From: Methylophaga sp.
GTDB lineage: Bacteria; Pseudomonadota; Gammaproteobacteria; Nitrosococcales; Methylophagaceae
NCBI GenBank assembly: GCA_002696735.1
Contig: NZSL01000017.1
Span: 40,761 to 104,760, forward strand
Length of the DNA: 64,000 bases
Direction: 5' to 3'
In this document: positions 47,685 to 56,558 of the stretch, in pieces
Position numbering within the stretch: the first letter of the stretch is position 1
Layout: every line of letters begins with the position of its first letter
Program-made: the position numbers and the translations under genes
Notes under the pieces: generated by a model
What the model was told of the DNA's origin: nothing
The model's database searches: none
The model's input: the letters and a program-made list of their open reading frames with translations, nothing else

Positions 47685-47932
47685 TTCAACTGCAATTATT
47701 TTCTACCGCTGGTTGTCATTTATGCGAATTAGCGGTGGAGCAAGTTCATAACTTACCAGCTGCTGACAACATTCAATTGCAGATTATCGAAATTGGTGAT
47801 GATGATCAGCTGGTAGAGCAATATGGCATCCGCATCCCGGTGATTAAATTTTCTGACGATAGTGAATTGAACTGGCCCTTCACACAGCAAGATATTCTGC
47901 AGAAAATTGCTGCTGCAGATCTGGAACTTTAA
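47681..47932 (+). CDS. Glutaredoxin-like protein (DUF836 family)
   Basis: This 83-residue protein has a short thioredoxin fold with the redox motif AGCHLCE (Cys12 and Cys15) right after the first strand (IQLQLFST) and the cis-proline in IRIPVIKF. These match the DUF836/glutaredoxin-2-like group of small disulfide proteins. The ATG overlaps the moaB stop (ATGA), so they are translated together. The partner is unknown. Confidence 0.88.
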   Translation: MIQLQLFSTAGCHLCELAVEQVHNLPAADNIQLQIIEIGDDDQLVEQYGIRIPVIKFSDDSELNWPFTQQDILQKIAAADLEL

Positions 47933-47985
47933 GTCGACTCACCGCTCTTAACTTTACTGTAAGTTAATCGCTCCGGAGTCACTTG

Positions 47986-48876
47986 ATGAAAGCGTTAGTC
48001 TGGCCTCTTTTGGTTTTCTGGTCTGTTTCGACACCAATAATTGCCGCCGAATTTCCGGCTATCCCGGGCCAACGTTATGACGTGGGAGGTTACCAGTTAC
48101 ACATCAATTGCACTGGCTCAGGAAGTCCAACCGTTCTGGTGGATGTAGGGCTTGGCGATGATTCTACTGACTGGCTGCCAATTCAGCAGGCAATTTCTCA
48201 AAATTCCCGGATTTGTATATTTGATCGTGCCGGCTATGGCTGGAGTGATTTTGGTCCTGCGCCCAGAACCAGCAATAGAATTGCACAAGAACTGGAAATC
48301 TTATTAGAGGAAGCCGATATACCTGCTCCATATATTCTGGTTGGACATTCATTTGGTGGATACAATATTCGTATCTTTGCCGCTAACAATCCGGATATGG
48401 TTGCCGGCATGGTATTGGTTGACGCATCGCATGAAGATCAATACAACCAGTTTAAAATTAAACTGCCTAATAATTTCAATCGCCGCGGTACGATTATGAT
48501 TTTGCCCAAATCGACTGACAGCATGGCGCATGCCAATAAGCCACCAATGTTACGTGAACGAGCATTTCATGCTGCCCGAGCAGAAATTTCTGCTCTCGAA
48601 CAAAGCGCAGTTCAAGTTCAACAGAATTCTGCTATGCCTGTCGTGCCGCTGATTGTCATCAGTCGCGGTAAACCTGAATGGTATGGGGATCTGGTAATGC
48701 AGCAACGCGAAAAAACCTGGATTAATCTGCAGCAGGATCTCACGCATTTATCGCCCATCAGCCAACATATGTTTGCCCATCAGAGTGGTCATGCGATTCC
48801 CCATGAACAACCCGAAATCATCATTGAAGCCATAGAAAAGGTGCTGACCCAGGCGAACGCCCGCAATATCCTTTAA
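47986..48876 (+). CDS. Exported alpha/beta hydrolase
   Basis: This 296-residue protein has a signal peptide (hydrophobic to about residue 18, then AAEFPAIPG) and an alpha/beta hydrolase fold. The nucleophile elbow is GHSFGG near residue 124, preceded by IFDRAGYGWSDFGP; the acid may be in VDASHEDQ or downstream, and the histidine in HQSGHAIPHEQPEII near 270. The substrate is unknown. The ATG at 47986 has GGAG nine bases upstream; a TTG one codon earlier is also open. It stands between the moaB pair and rnd. Confidence 0.82.
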   Translation: MKALVWPLLVFWSVSTPIIAAEFPAIPGQRYDVGGYQLHINCTGSGSPTVLVDVGLGDDSTDWLPIQQAISQNSRICIFDRAGYGWSDFGPAPRTSNRIAQELEILLEEADIPAPYILVGHSFGGYNIRIFAANNPDMVAGMVLVDASHEDQYNQFKIKLPNNFNRRGTIMILPKSTDSMAHANKPPMLRERAFHAARAEISALEQSAVQVQQNSAMPVVPLIVISRGKPEWYGDLVMQQREKTWINLQQDLTHLSPISQHMFAHQSGHAIPHEQPEIIIEAIEKVLTQANARNIL

Positions 48877-48913
48877 AAACAGTTATACTGAGCGCTTTTT
48901 TTAGCTGGATAAC

Positions 48914-50062
48914 ATGACTGTTCTTTACATTGATTCGGATGCTGCGTTAACACAATTTTGCTCGGAAATTCAGCACAGCAAATGGCTGGCCATTGACACG
49001 GAATTCCTTCGCGAAAAAACCTATTATCCCCAGTTGTGCCTGATCCAGATTGCCAATGACGATACCATTGCCTGTGTTGATCCCATCGCTATAAAAGATC
49101 TCACTCCTTTGCTGGATTTACTTTATCAACCGGATATAACACTGGTTTTTCATGCAGCCCGGCAGGATCTGGAACTGCTGTATCTGTTAAAAAATTCCCT
49201 TCCACCAAATCTGTTTGATACCCAGCTGGCCGCGACTATCCTGGGGGATGGCGATCAGATTGGTTATGGCAACCTGGTTAAACAACGTCTTGACGTCAGC
49301 CTTGATAAAGCCCATTCCAGAGCCGACTGGACACAGCGTCCATTAAGTCCTGAACAATTGGAATATGCAGCAGATGATGTACGTTATCTGCGCGAGCTTT
49401 ATCATCAAATGTCTGCCGATCTGGAAAAACAACAGCGTACGGAATGGCTTAAAGAAGATTTTGCCGCCCTGTCCAATGCAGATAATTACGTTGCTGATCC
49501 TGAAACAATCTGGCGCAAAATTCGTGGCGCGGGTAAATTAAAAGGTGTTCAACTGGCCATATTACAGCAACTGGCAGCATGGCGTGAACAGCGCGCAATG
49601 GAGCGGGATCGCCCAAGGCGTTGGATTCTCAAAGATGAAGTGATGCTGGATCTGGCAAGATTTGCCCCTGAAAAACCGGAAAAACTCAGTCAAATCCGTG
49701 GGCTTGAAGCGCGTGATATTGAACGCAGTGGTCGAGCTATTATTGACGTTATCAGCAAAGCCAAACAAACTCCGCCCGAACAATGGCCAATATTGCTTAA
49801 ACCTGAACCACTGAGCAATCAGCAGGAAGCTCTGATTGATGCATTGATGGCATTATTACGCAAATTCTGTGATGAGCAATCGATCACTCCTATTGCCGTG
49901 GCCAGCCGTAAAGACATTGAAAAGCTGGTACGTGGGGATAAAGATCTTACTTTATTAAATGGCTGGCGATATCAAATCGTTGGCCATCACCTGACTGATT
50001 TTATCAGTGGTCATCTGTCAGTTACTGCTGATGCACAACAGATTCATACAAAAGAGGTATAG
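48914..50062 (+). CDS. rnd: Ribonuclease D
   Basis: RNase D trims tRNA 3' ends and other small RNAs. It has 382 residues (E. coli 375): the DEDD exonuclease domain with AIDTEFLREKTYYPQLCLIQIA, VFHAARQDLELLYLL and YAADDVRYLRELY, then two HRDC-type helical domains (LAAWREQRAMERDRPRRWILKDEVMLDLARFAP and the C-terminal one). All four acidic metal ligands appear present. It is separated from the hydrolase by 37 bases and is followed closely by the PfkB kinase. Confidence 0.96.
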   Translation: MTVLYIDSDAALTQFCSEIQHSKWLAIDTEFLREKTYYPQLCLIQIANDDTIACVDPIAIKDLTPLLDLLYQPDITLVFHAARQDLELLYLLKNSLPPNLFDTQLAATILGDGDQIGYGNLVKQRLDVSLDKAHSRADWTQRPLSPEQLEYAADDVRYLRELYHQMSADLEKQQRTEWLKEDFAALSNADNYVADPETIWRKIRGAGKLKGVQLAILQQLAAWREQRAMERDRPRRWILKDEVMLDLARFAPEKPEKLSQIRGLEARDIERSGRAIIDVISKAKQTPPEQWPILLKPEPLSNQQEALIDALMALLRKFCDEQSITPIAVASRKDIEKLVRGDKDLTLLNGWRYQIVGHHLTDFISGHLSVTADAQQIHTKEV

Positions 50063-50066
50063 CAAC

Positions 50067-51002
50067 ATGTCGGTACTTATCTGTGGCTCATTTGCCTACG
50101 ACAATATTATGGTTTTTCCAGACCAATTTAAAAATCACATTCTGCCTGATAAAGTGCATATGTTGAATGTGGCGTTTCTTGTACCTGAATTACGCCGTGA
50201 ATTTGGTGGTTGTGCCGGTAATATTGCTTTCAATATGAAACTGTTGGGTGATGAGCCAGTACCGATGGGAACAGTGGGCAGCGACTTCGCTACCTATGCT
50301 GCCTGGATGGATAAATTTTCGATTATCCGTCGTCATGTGCATGTTAAAGACGATCATTTCACTGCACAGGCTTATATCACTACCGATATTGATGATAATC
50401 AGATCACTGCTTTTCATCCCGGGGCAATGAACCTGGCTCATGAAACCAAAATCACCGAAGCGCAAAATATCAAGCTGGGCATTATCGCTCCAGATGGTCG
50501 TGATGGCATGATTCAACATGCCCAGCAATTTGCGGATGCCGGCATTCCGTTTATTTTTGATCCGGGTCAGGGTTTACCGATGTTTGATGGTGAAGATCTA
50601 CTGCAATTTGCCAGACAGGCAACCTATATTGCATTGAATGATTATGAAGCCCAGTTATTTGAAGATAGAACGGGTCTGCCACCCGAAGAAATAGCCAAAC
50701 TTGTTGAAGCATTAATCATTACCCGTGGCGCTCAGGGCTCACACATCTACACAGAAGGTAAACGTATAGATATCCCATGTGCTAAAGCTGAAAAAGTTGT
50801 AGACCCAACTGGTTGTGGGGATGCTTATCGTGCAGGATTATTACATGGTATTTTGCATGGCAAGGATTGGGAAATGACTGGGCGTATCGCATCGTTATTG
50901 GGCGCCATTAAAATTGAACAACATGGCACGCAGAATCATCAATTTACCAGTGAGAGTTTTGCTGAACGGTTTGAGCAAAACTTTGGTATGCAATTAAGTT
51001 AA
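50067..51002 (+). CDS. PfkB-family sugar/nucleoside kinase (adenosine-kinase-like)
   Basis: This 311-residue protein has the ribokinase fold. The substrate-side motif REFGGCAGNIAFNMKLLG is near residue 37 and the anion-hole and catalytic motif DPTGCGDAYRAGLLHG near 250, with the base Asp. The overall pattern, including the start VLICGSFAYDNIM, is like proteins called adenosine kinase in beta- and gammaproteobacteria, but the substrate cannot be read with certainty. The ATG at 50067 has AGAGGT nine bases upstream and lies 4 bases after rnd, so the two form an operon. Confidence 0.85.
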   Translation: MSVLICGSFAYDNIMVFPDQFKNHILPDKVHMLNVAFLVPELRREFGGCAGNIAFNMKLLGDEPVPMGTVGSDFATYAAWMDKFSIIRRHVHVKDDHFTAQAYITTDIDDNQITAFHPGAMNLAHETKITEAQNIKLGIIAPDGRDGMIQHAQQFADAGIPFIFDPGQGLPMFDGEDLLQFARQATYIALNDYEAQLFEDRTGLPPEEIAKLVEALIITRGAQGSHIYTEGKRIDIPCAKAEKVVDPTGCGDAYRAGLLHGILHGKDWEMTGRIASLLGAIKIEQHGTQNHQFTSESFAERFEQNFGMQLS

Positions 51003-51012
51003 ATACATTGTA

Positions 51013-51044
51013 GCTCTGAGACTGCAATCTGGCAGTTTCAGAGC
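51013..51044. terminator. Hairpin between convergent pfkB-type gene and pgpA
   Basis: GCTCTGAGACTGC and GCAGTTTCAGAGC form a 13-bp stem (one G-U pair) around a 6-base loop. T-runs are weak on both sides, but the position between two convergent stops (51002 and 51038) suits a terminator in both directions. Confidence 0.5.
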
Positions 51045-51526
51045 AAATAATAGCTAAGCTGTAATATAAACGCGGCTAACACGCCAGCGATTACATCATC
51101 CAGCATAATGCCAAAACCACCATGTAATTTACGGTCGGCCCATGATATTGGCCATGGCTTCCAGATATCAAAGAATCTGAACAATACAAAGCCCAAAAGC
51201 ATCCACTGCCAACCTGCTGGCGCGGCAATCATCGTCACCAGATAACCAACAATTTCATCCCATACCACAGCAGAAGGATCGTCCTTTTCAAGCCAATTTA
51301 CTGCTTGCTGACAAATCCAGATCCCAGCGATAAAAGCAACTACCGTAATGAGTAAATAACTTAACAGCCCGACATCTTGTATCAACCAGTAGATGGGTAA
51401 TCCGACTAATGTACCCATGGTGCCCGGTGCTTTGGGGGATAATCCCGAACCAAAGCCATAGGCCAGCAAACAGGCTGGTCTTTTGAGCAATTGTGAAAAA
51501 GTGACCTTGTTATGCGAAGTGGTCAT
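51038..51526 (-). CDS. pgpA: Phosphatidylglycerophosphatase A
   Basis: PgpA removes the phosphate from phosphatidylglycerophosphate to make phosphatidylglycerol at the inner membrane. It has 162 residues with about four membrane segments. Conserved parts: FGSGLSPKAPGTMGTL near the N-terminus, DDPSAVVWDEIVGYLV in the middle and GGFGIMLDDVIAG near the end, holding the acidic active-site residues. Its start overlaps the end of thiL by 17 bases, the typical arrangement. Confidence 0.95.
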   Translation of the reverse strand: MTTSHNKVTFSQLLKRPACLLAYGFGSGLSPKAPGTMGTLVGLPIYWLIQDVGLLSYLLITVVAFIAGIWICQQAVNWLEKDDPSAVVWDEIVGYLVTMIAAPAGWQWMLLGFVLFRFFDIWKPWPISWADRKLHGGFGIMLDDVIAGVLAAFILQLSYYLL

Positions 51527-52484
51527 AGCCTGCCTTTATTTCTGAGAATGCCTGCCATTCACCTTGGGCATTCTGATAAAACATACCTACGTCTTCAGTG
51601 ATTTCACCAATCACTTGAATCATCTCAGGAAACTGTTGTTTAAGTTTCGCCACATTGCCCGCCGTCGCGGTAAAGCATAATTCGTAATCATCACCACCCG
51701 TCAAAGCCAGTTGCGTTGCCATTTCTGTTGGCAATTTTTTTAAGGCATCAGAAAATGGTAAAGCAGATATATCCAGCTTTGCCCCTTTACCACTCGCATT
51801 AAGTATATGATTCAAATCAGCCAATAATCCATCTGAAATATCAATCGCCGCATGTGCTTTGCCGACCAGTTGCTGACCTATTTGATTACGCGGTGTGGGC
51901 ATTTCCAACCGTTGTAATAGATATTCAAAATCTGTATCAGTTAACAATCCTGTTTCTAGTTGCCCCAATCTAAACTGCAGCCCTGCGGCGGCATCCCCCA
52001 GACATCCGGTTACACAAATCAAATCGGTTGATTCAGCAGCACTACGCTGCAATATATTTTGCTTGGTTACATGCCCATGCACCTGAATGGTAATGGTTAA
52101 TGGACCACGGGTGGTATCCCCGCCCACCAGCTGGATTTGATATTTTTTAGCGATATATGCCAAGCCGGCTGAAAACTGTTTTAACCAGTCATCATTGATT
52201 TCAGGCAAGGTTAAGGCCAGAGTGAACCAGGCAGGTTGAGCCCCCATAGCGGCCAGATCACTGAGATTGACAGCCAGAGCTTTGATACCCAGACGATACG
52301 GATCAACATCGGCAAAAAAATGTATGCCTTGTACCAAGGTATCAATTGAAACTGCCGTGTAGGTATCCTGAGGATTGTTTAAAACGGCACAATCATCACC
52401 GATCCCCACAATCACATCTTCGCGATGAGTCGTTAACGCATGGAAATACTGCTGAATCAGTGAAAATTCGGGAGAAGGTTTCAT
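51510..52484 (-). CDS. thiL: Thiamine-monophosphate kinase
   Basis: ThiL makes thiamine diphosphate from thiamine monophosphate. It has 324 residues: EFSLIQQYF at the start, VGIGDDCAVL (metal and ATP site), VSIDTLVQGIHF, AVNLSDLAAMGA, VGGDTTRGPL, DISDGLLADLNHI and TGGDDYELCFTA. The ATG at 52484 comes two bases after a T-run of a hairpin that follows nusB, and no ribosome site other than the stem itself is seen. The gene overlaps pgpA. Confidence 0.96.
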   Translation of the reverse strand: MKPSPEFSLIQQYFHALTTHREDVIVGIGDDCAVLNNPQDTYTAVSIDTLVQGIHFFADVDPYRLGIKALAVNLSDLAAMGAQPAWFTLALTLPEINDDWLKQFSAGLAYIAKKYQIQLVGGDTTRGPLTITIQVHGHVTKQNILQRSAAESTDLICVTGCLGDAAAGLQFRLGQLETGLLTDTDFEYLLQRLEMPTPRNQIGQQLVGKAHAAIDISDGLLADLNHILNASGKGAKLDISALPFSDALKKLPTEMATQLALTGGDDYELCFTATAGNVAKLKQQFPEMIQVIGEITEDVGMFYQNAQGEWQAFSEIKAGYDHFA

Positions 52485-52486
52485 TC

Positions 52487-52525
52487 AAAAAAAGCCCCGT
52501 CTGGATGATTTTATCTTTTCGGGGC
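52487..52525 (-). terminator. Terminator-like hairpin between nusB and thiL
   Basis: On the minus strand GCCCCG (52525-52520) pairs with CGGGGC (52499-52494) around a 20-base loop, then comes a run of seven T (52493-52487) just before the thiL ATG. It begins 6 bases after the nusB stop. The loop is longer than usual, but stem plus T-run is the classic layout. Confidence 0.6.
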
Positions 52526-52531
52526 AGTTAA

Positions 52532-52993
52532 TCAATTCGCTTTTTTCTGAGCACGAGCGGCTTTGGCAGCCTGATATTCTGGCTGGCGTAAACGGGCGCC
52601 CATTTTATCGAGAACCCCGTTAACGTATTTATGGCCCTGTTCACCCCCAAATGATTTGGCCAGTTCAACGGCTTCATTCAAGACCACGCGATACGGAATA
52701 TCCGGACGGTGCATATATTCAAAAACGGCCAGACGTAATACTGAAATCTCAACAGGGTCGACAGTGGCTAAACTTCTGTCTACCGCATGGGTCAGTTCGG
52801 CATCAATGGTATCGATTTCTTTAGTAACACCTTCCACCAGAAGTTGAAAATAGTTTTTGTCGATTTTATTGGCGTATTCCGCCATGACAAAATCCATGGT
52901 GTCTTTTTCAGGAGCCTGATTATTGACCAAAGATTGATAAAGCGCTTGCACGGCAGCACGTCGAGCCTGAGTCCGGGGCAGTCCACCAGCCAT
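52532..52993 (-). CDS. nusB: Transcription antitermination factor NusB
   Basis: NusB with S10 binds boxA and helps antitermination in rRNA operons. It has 153 residues: RTQARRAAVQALYQSLVNN, YFQLLVEGVTKEIDTIDAEL, VEISVLRLAVFEYMHRPDIPYRVVLNEAVELAKSFGGEQGHKYVNGVLDKM. The C-terminal tail is Lys/Ala-rich and slightly longer than in E. coli (139). It follows ribH directly, stop next to start. Confidence 0.96.
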   Translation of the reverse strand: MAGGLPRTQARRAAVQALYQSLVNNQAPEKDTMDFVMAEYANKIDKNYFQLLVEGVTKEIDTIDAELTHAVDRSLATVDPVEISVLRLAVFEYMHRPDIPYRVVLNEAVELAKSFGGEQGHKYVNGVLDKMGARLRQPEYQAAKAARAQKKAN

Positions 52994-53476
52994 TTACTTG
53001 GCAGCTCCGATTTGACGCAACACGTTAACCATTTCAATCATGCCCATCGCTGCTTCAGCACCTTTATTACCGGCTTTAGTGCCAGCACGTTCAATCGCCT
53101 GTTCGATGGTATCAACAGTCAACACACCAAAAGCAATTGGAATATCCAATTGCAACGTCAGTTGGCCCAGCCCTTTTGAACATTCCCCAGCGACATATTC
53201 AAAATGCGGAGTACCGCCACGAATCACCGCACCCAATGCGATAATGGCATCATATTTACCGGTTTTACCCATACGTTGTACAGCCAGCGGGATTTCAACT
53301 GCTCCGGGAACGCGGGCAATTTCAATATCTTTTTCCGCAGCACCATGACGTAATAATGTATCTACTGCACCGGCAATCAGATTATCAACAATAAAATCAT
53401 TGAAACGGCCTGCAACGATACCTACTCGTATGCCTTTTGCGGAAAAGTCACCTGAAAAGGTTTTGATATTGCTCAT
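52994..53476 (-). CDS. ribH: 6,7-dimethyl-8-ribityllumazine synthase
   Basis: RibH makes lumazine, the last but one step to riboflavin. It has 160 residues: [57 protein letters not shown] with the catalytic His, and [20 protein letters not shown] with GNKGAEAAM. The ribH-nusB-thiL-pgpA order is common. No other riboflavin genes and no FMN riboswitch are seen in the 69 bases upstream. Confidence 0.97.
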   Translation of the reverse strand: MSNIKTFSGDFSAKGIRVGIVAGRFNDFIVDNLIAGAVDTLLRHGAAEKDIEIARVPGAVEIPLAVQRMGKTGKYDAIIALGAVIRGGTPHFEYVAGECSKGLGQLTLQLDIPIAFGVLTVDTIEQAIERAGTKAGNKGAEAAMGMIEMVNVLRQIGAAK

Positions 53477-53545
53477 ATTTCAGAAATGTCCAAAAGAGAA
53501 AAAAAGATATTGTACTGTGTTTAAAAATGAATGCCTAACAGTCAG

Positions 53546-54421
53546 TTACAGCCAGCGCTGTTTTTCAGCAGCCGTTTTATTGCCAGTATGCGGTAATCCA
53601 TCGGCATCAGCTTCAACAACCGTCCATTGATAAGGCGTTTGATCAATTCGCACAGCCGTTAATTGCTCGCCCCAGACCGCGCCACTATCCAATGAAAACA
53701 CATTGTCATACTGACCGGTGCCCAGTTGTGACCAATGGCCAAAGACTATTTTGTCATTGACGCTGGCGCGATTGGGCATCATAAACCAAGGCTTCTGACC
53801 CTCTGGTTTATCCTTGGGCGCGCCTTTGAATTTCAGCGCCAGGCTGCCGTCTTCATTGCAGTATCGCAGACGTGTAAAACAATTGGTAATGAAGCGTAAT
53901 CTATCCCAGCCGGTTAACTCAGCAGACCAGCGCTTGGGTTTGTTGCCATACATATGTTTAAAAAATTCACGCCAGTCGTCTGATTGAAGCACCGATTCGA
54001 CTTCAGCGGCTCTTTCCAATGCCTCATCGATGCTCCACTCAGGAGGTAAGCCAGCATGCACCATTGAAAACTGTAATTCCCTATCATGATAAAACAAGGG
54101 TTGTTGACGTAACCAGTTAATCAATTCATCACTGTCTTCAGCGGTCAAAACCGGTTCAATGGTATCCAGCCGATGAGTGAACTCATTATTTCCCGCAGCG
54201 TGGGCCAGCATATGCAAATCATGGTTGCCCAATACGACTTTTGCTGACTGCTCACCTAACTGTCGCACAAACCTGAGGGTGTCTAACGATTTTGGACCAC
54301 GATTAACCAGGTCACCAGCTAACCAGATTTGATCCTGCTGCGGATCAAATCTCACAACCTCAAGTAATTTGATCAGCTCATCAAAACATCCCTGAACATC
54401 ACCAATTGCATAGACAGCCAT
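53546..54421 (-). CDS. apaH: Diadenosine tetraphosphatase ApaH
   Basis: ApaH cuts Ap4A to two ADP and can remove Np4 caps from RNA. It has 291 residues (E. coli 280). Metallophosphoesterase motifs: IGDVQGCFDEL (first line of the protein), LAGDLVNRGPKSLDTLRF, VLGNHDLHMLAHA, then MVHAGLPPEW and VFGHWSQLG. It is alone on the minus strand, 69 bases from ribH and 12 bases after the DUF934 gene. Confidence 0.96.
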   Translation of the reverse strand: MAVYAIGDVQGCFDELIKLLEVVRFDPQQDQIWLAGDLVNRGPKSLDTLRFVRQLGEQSAKVVLGNHDLHMLAHAAGNNEFTHRLDTIEPVLTAEDSDELINWLRQQPLFYHDRELQFSMVHAGLPPEWSIDEALERAAEVESVLQSDDWREFFKHMYGNKPKRWSAELTGWDRLRFITNCFTRLRYCNEDGSLALKFKGAPKDKPEGQKPWFMMPNRASVNDKIVFGHWSQLGTGQYDNVFSLDSGAVWGEQLTAVRIDQTPYQWTVVEADADGLPHTGNKTAAEKQRWL

Positions 54422-54433
54422 AGGATTAACGAA

Positions 54434-54916
54434 TTAACGGCGACGGTATAACGGAACAGGTCTGAGCACTGTTGCCTGATAACTGTCACTGAAATCATCG
54501 AATGCCGCCAGGGCTTGCGTCAGATGGTCAGGGTTGGCCAGTTCAAAACTGTTGATACCGCATTGCGACATATAAAACAGCTGGTCGTATAGCACATCAC
54601 CCTGGGCACGGATTTCACCTTTAAACTGGTACCTGTCACGCAACAGACGGGCGTAGGAATAGCAACGTCCATCAGTAAATGCTGGAAATAACAGTACAAT
54701 CAGTTGAAAACGAGCCAAATCCGGCACAATTTCCTCAAGTGGGTCGTCGCCGGAAAGCCGAATGCCCAGACCACCTTCATGCTGGCTCAACGTTTCGTGC
54801 TGTTCCTGCCAACGGGTTATTGAAACAGTAATGTTGCCAGCAACCAATGCAGCTTCATCATCAAGATGCTGCCAATTGTCGTCAACGATCTCGCGATCTT
54901 TAATGATCTTCTGCAT
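54434..54916 (-). CDS. DUF934 family protein linked to sulfite reductase
   Basis: This 160-residue protein belongs to DUF934, which is regularly encoded next to cysI or cysH in proteobacteria and is thought to assist assimilatory sulfite reduction by an unknown mechanism. Matching parts are DDPLEEIVPDLARFQLIVLLFPAFTDGRCYSYARLLRDR and GEIRAQGDVLYDQLFYMSQCGINSFEL. I chose the ATG at 54916, eight bases after AAGGAG, over a GTG at 54922. It overlaps the end of cysI by 17 bases. Confidence 0.88.
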   Translation of the reverse strand: MQKIIKDREIVDDNWQHLDDEAALVAGNITVSITRWQEQHETLSQHEGGLGIRLSGDDPLEEIVPDLARFQLIVLLFPAFTDGRCYSYARLLRDRYQFKGEIRAQGDVLYDQLFYMSQCGINSFELANPDHLTQALAAFDDFSDSYQATVLRPVPLYRRR

Positions 54917-56558
54917 AAACACGCTCCTTGAAAGGATCTACGCCAACACGTCGTACCGTCGCGAGAAAGCTCTCATCTTCATGGCGCAGATCGATATAAG
55001 CATCCAATAAATGGGCAACAGTATCGACCACATCCGCTTTTGGAATCGCCCGGCCCAGACGCTCACCAAGTGACGCATCTGCTTCTGAACTTCCACCCAG
55101 AGTAAACTGATACCACTCTTCGCCTTTCTTATCGACGCCCAGAATACCTATATGCCCCACGCTTTGATGGGCACAGCCATTCATGCAGCCAGAAAACTTG
55201 ATTTTGATATCACCCAGATCATGCAGATAATCCAAATCATCAAACCGTTGAGCAATCCCTTTGGATAACGGTATTGAAGTCGCATTGGCCAGACCACAAT
55301 AATCCAGTCCGGGACAGCAGATAATATCGGTCAGAGTGTTAATATTTGGTGTAGCCAAATCCTCTGCATTGAGGCGCAGCCATAAGGCATATAAATCCGC
55401 TTGTTTCACATCGGCAAACACCAGGTTTTGAGTGTGAGTGGAACGCACTTCACTAAAGCTGAATTCATCCGCTAAATCCGCTACTACTTCAAGTTGTTCA
55501 GAAGTAATATCACCTGGAGCCTGGCCCGGTTTTTTCAATGAAACATAGACCGCACTGTAACCTGGAACTTTATGGTCGGCAGTATTTTGTTTAACCCAAA
55601 GGGCAAATTCTTTGTCTTGCGCGACTAAGTCAGCAAAACTGCTATCAGAATCAGCCGCATCCCGTTCATAAGCCGGCTCAGTAAAATACTGTTTTACCCG
55701 TTCAATTTCTTTTTTATCCAGTTTTAACTGATCGCGAATATGAACCCACTCAGCCTCGACCAATTCGCGGATGTGGTTAATACCATGTTCCCGAACCGTG
55801 ATCTTGATACGGGCTTTATATTTATTATCACGACGACCTAGGCGGTTATAAACACGCACTATGGCTTCGAGATATGACAATAGATCCTGTTTTTCCAGGA
55901 AAGGACGAATCTGTTCACCAATGATTGGTGTACGACCTAAACCACCGCCTACAAGGACTTCGAAGCCAACGTCGCCTTCGTGATTTTTTACCAGATGCAA
56001 ACCGATATCATGCAACTTGGTTGCTGCACGATCTTCTTTTGAGCCTACAACAGCAATTTTAAATTTGCGCGGTAAATAAGCAAACTCAGGGTGGAAGGTA
56101 GACCATTGGCGAATCATCTCAGCCCATGGGCGTGGATCTTCTATTTCATTGGCATTCACCCCGGCGAGCTGATCCGAAGTGGTATTACGAATACAATTAC
56201 CACTGCTTTGAATGGCATGCATCTGGACCGTCGCCAGCTCCGCCAGGATATCTGGCACATCTTCCAGTTTGGGCCAGTTCATTTGAAAATTCTGTCGTGT
56301 AGTGAAATGCACAAAGCCTTTATCATAACGGCGTGCAACTTCTGCAATTTTACGAACCTGACGGGATGACATCATGCCGTAAGGAACAGCGACTCGCAGC
56401 ATCGGAGCATGGATTTGAATATACAAACCATTCATCAGGCGTAACGGACGGAATTGCTCTTCAGTCAATTCACCGGCAAGAAAACGACGGGTCTGATCGC
56501 GAAATTGAGCTACCCGCTGATCTATCATCGTTTGATCATACTTATCGTACTGATACAT
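54900..56558 (-). CDS. cysI: Sulfite reductase hemoprotein (nitrite/sulfite reductase family)
   Basis: This enzyme reduces sulfite to sulfide with six electrons, using sirohaem and a 4Fe-4S cluster. It has 552 residues. The repeated ferredoxin-like halves begin near QIHAPMLRVAVPYGMMSSRQV and YSAVYVSLKKPG. The cluster and sirohaem cysteines are in CCPGLDYCGLANATSIP and FSGCMNGCAHQSVGHIGILG. No CysJ flavoprotein is nearby, so the electron donor is open; the length and DUF934 partner suggest a ferredoxin-type or separate reductase. It is followed by DUF934. Confidence 0.93.
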   Translation of the reverse strand: MYQYDKYDQTMIDQRVAQFRDQTRRFLAGELTEEQFRPLRLMNGLYIQIHAPMLRVAVPYGMMSSRQVRKIAEVARRYDKGFVHFTTRQNFQMNWPKLEDVPDILAELATVQMHAIQSSGNCIRNTTSDQLAGVNANEIEDPRPWAEMIRQWSTFHPEFAYLPRKFKIAVVGSKEDRAATKLHDIGLHLVKNHEGDVGFEVLVGGGLGRTPIIGEQIRPFLEKQDLLSYLEAIVRVYNRLGRRDNKYKARIKITVREHGINHIRELVEAEWVHIRDQLKLDKKEIERVKQYFTEPAYERDAADSDSSFADLVAQDKEFALWVKQNTADHKVPGYSAVYVSLKKPGQAPGDITSEQLEVVADLADEFSFSEVRSTHTQNLVFADVKQADLYALWLRLNAEDLATPNINTLTDIICCPGLDYCGLANATSIPLSKGIAQRFDDLDYLHDLGDIKIKFSGCMNGCAHQSVGHIGILGVDKKGEEWYQFTLGGSSEADASLGERLGRAIPKADVVDTVAHLLDAYIDLRHEDESFLATVRRVGVDPFKERVYAEDH

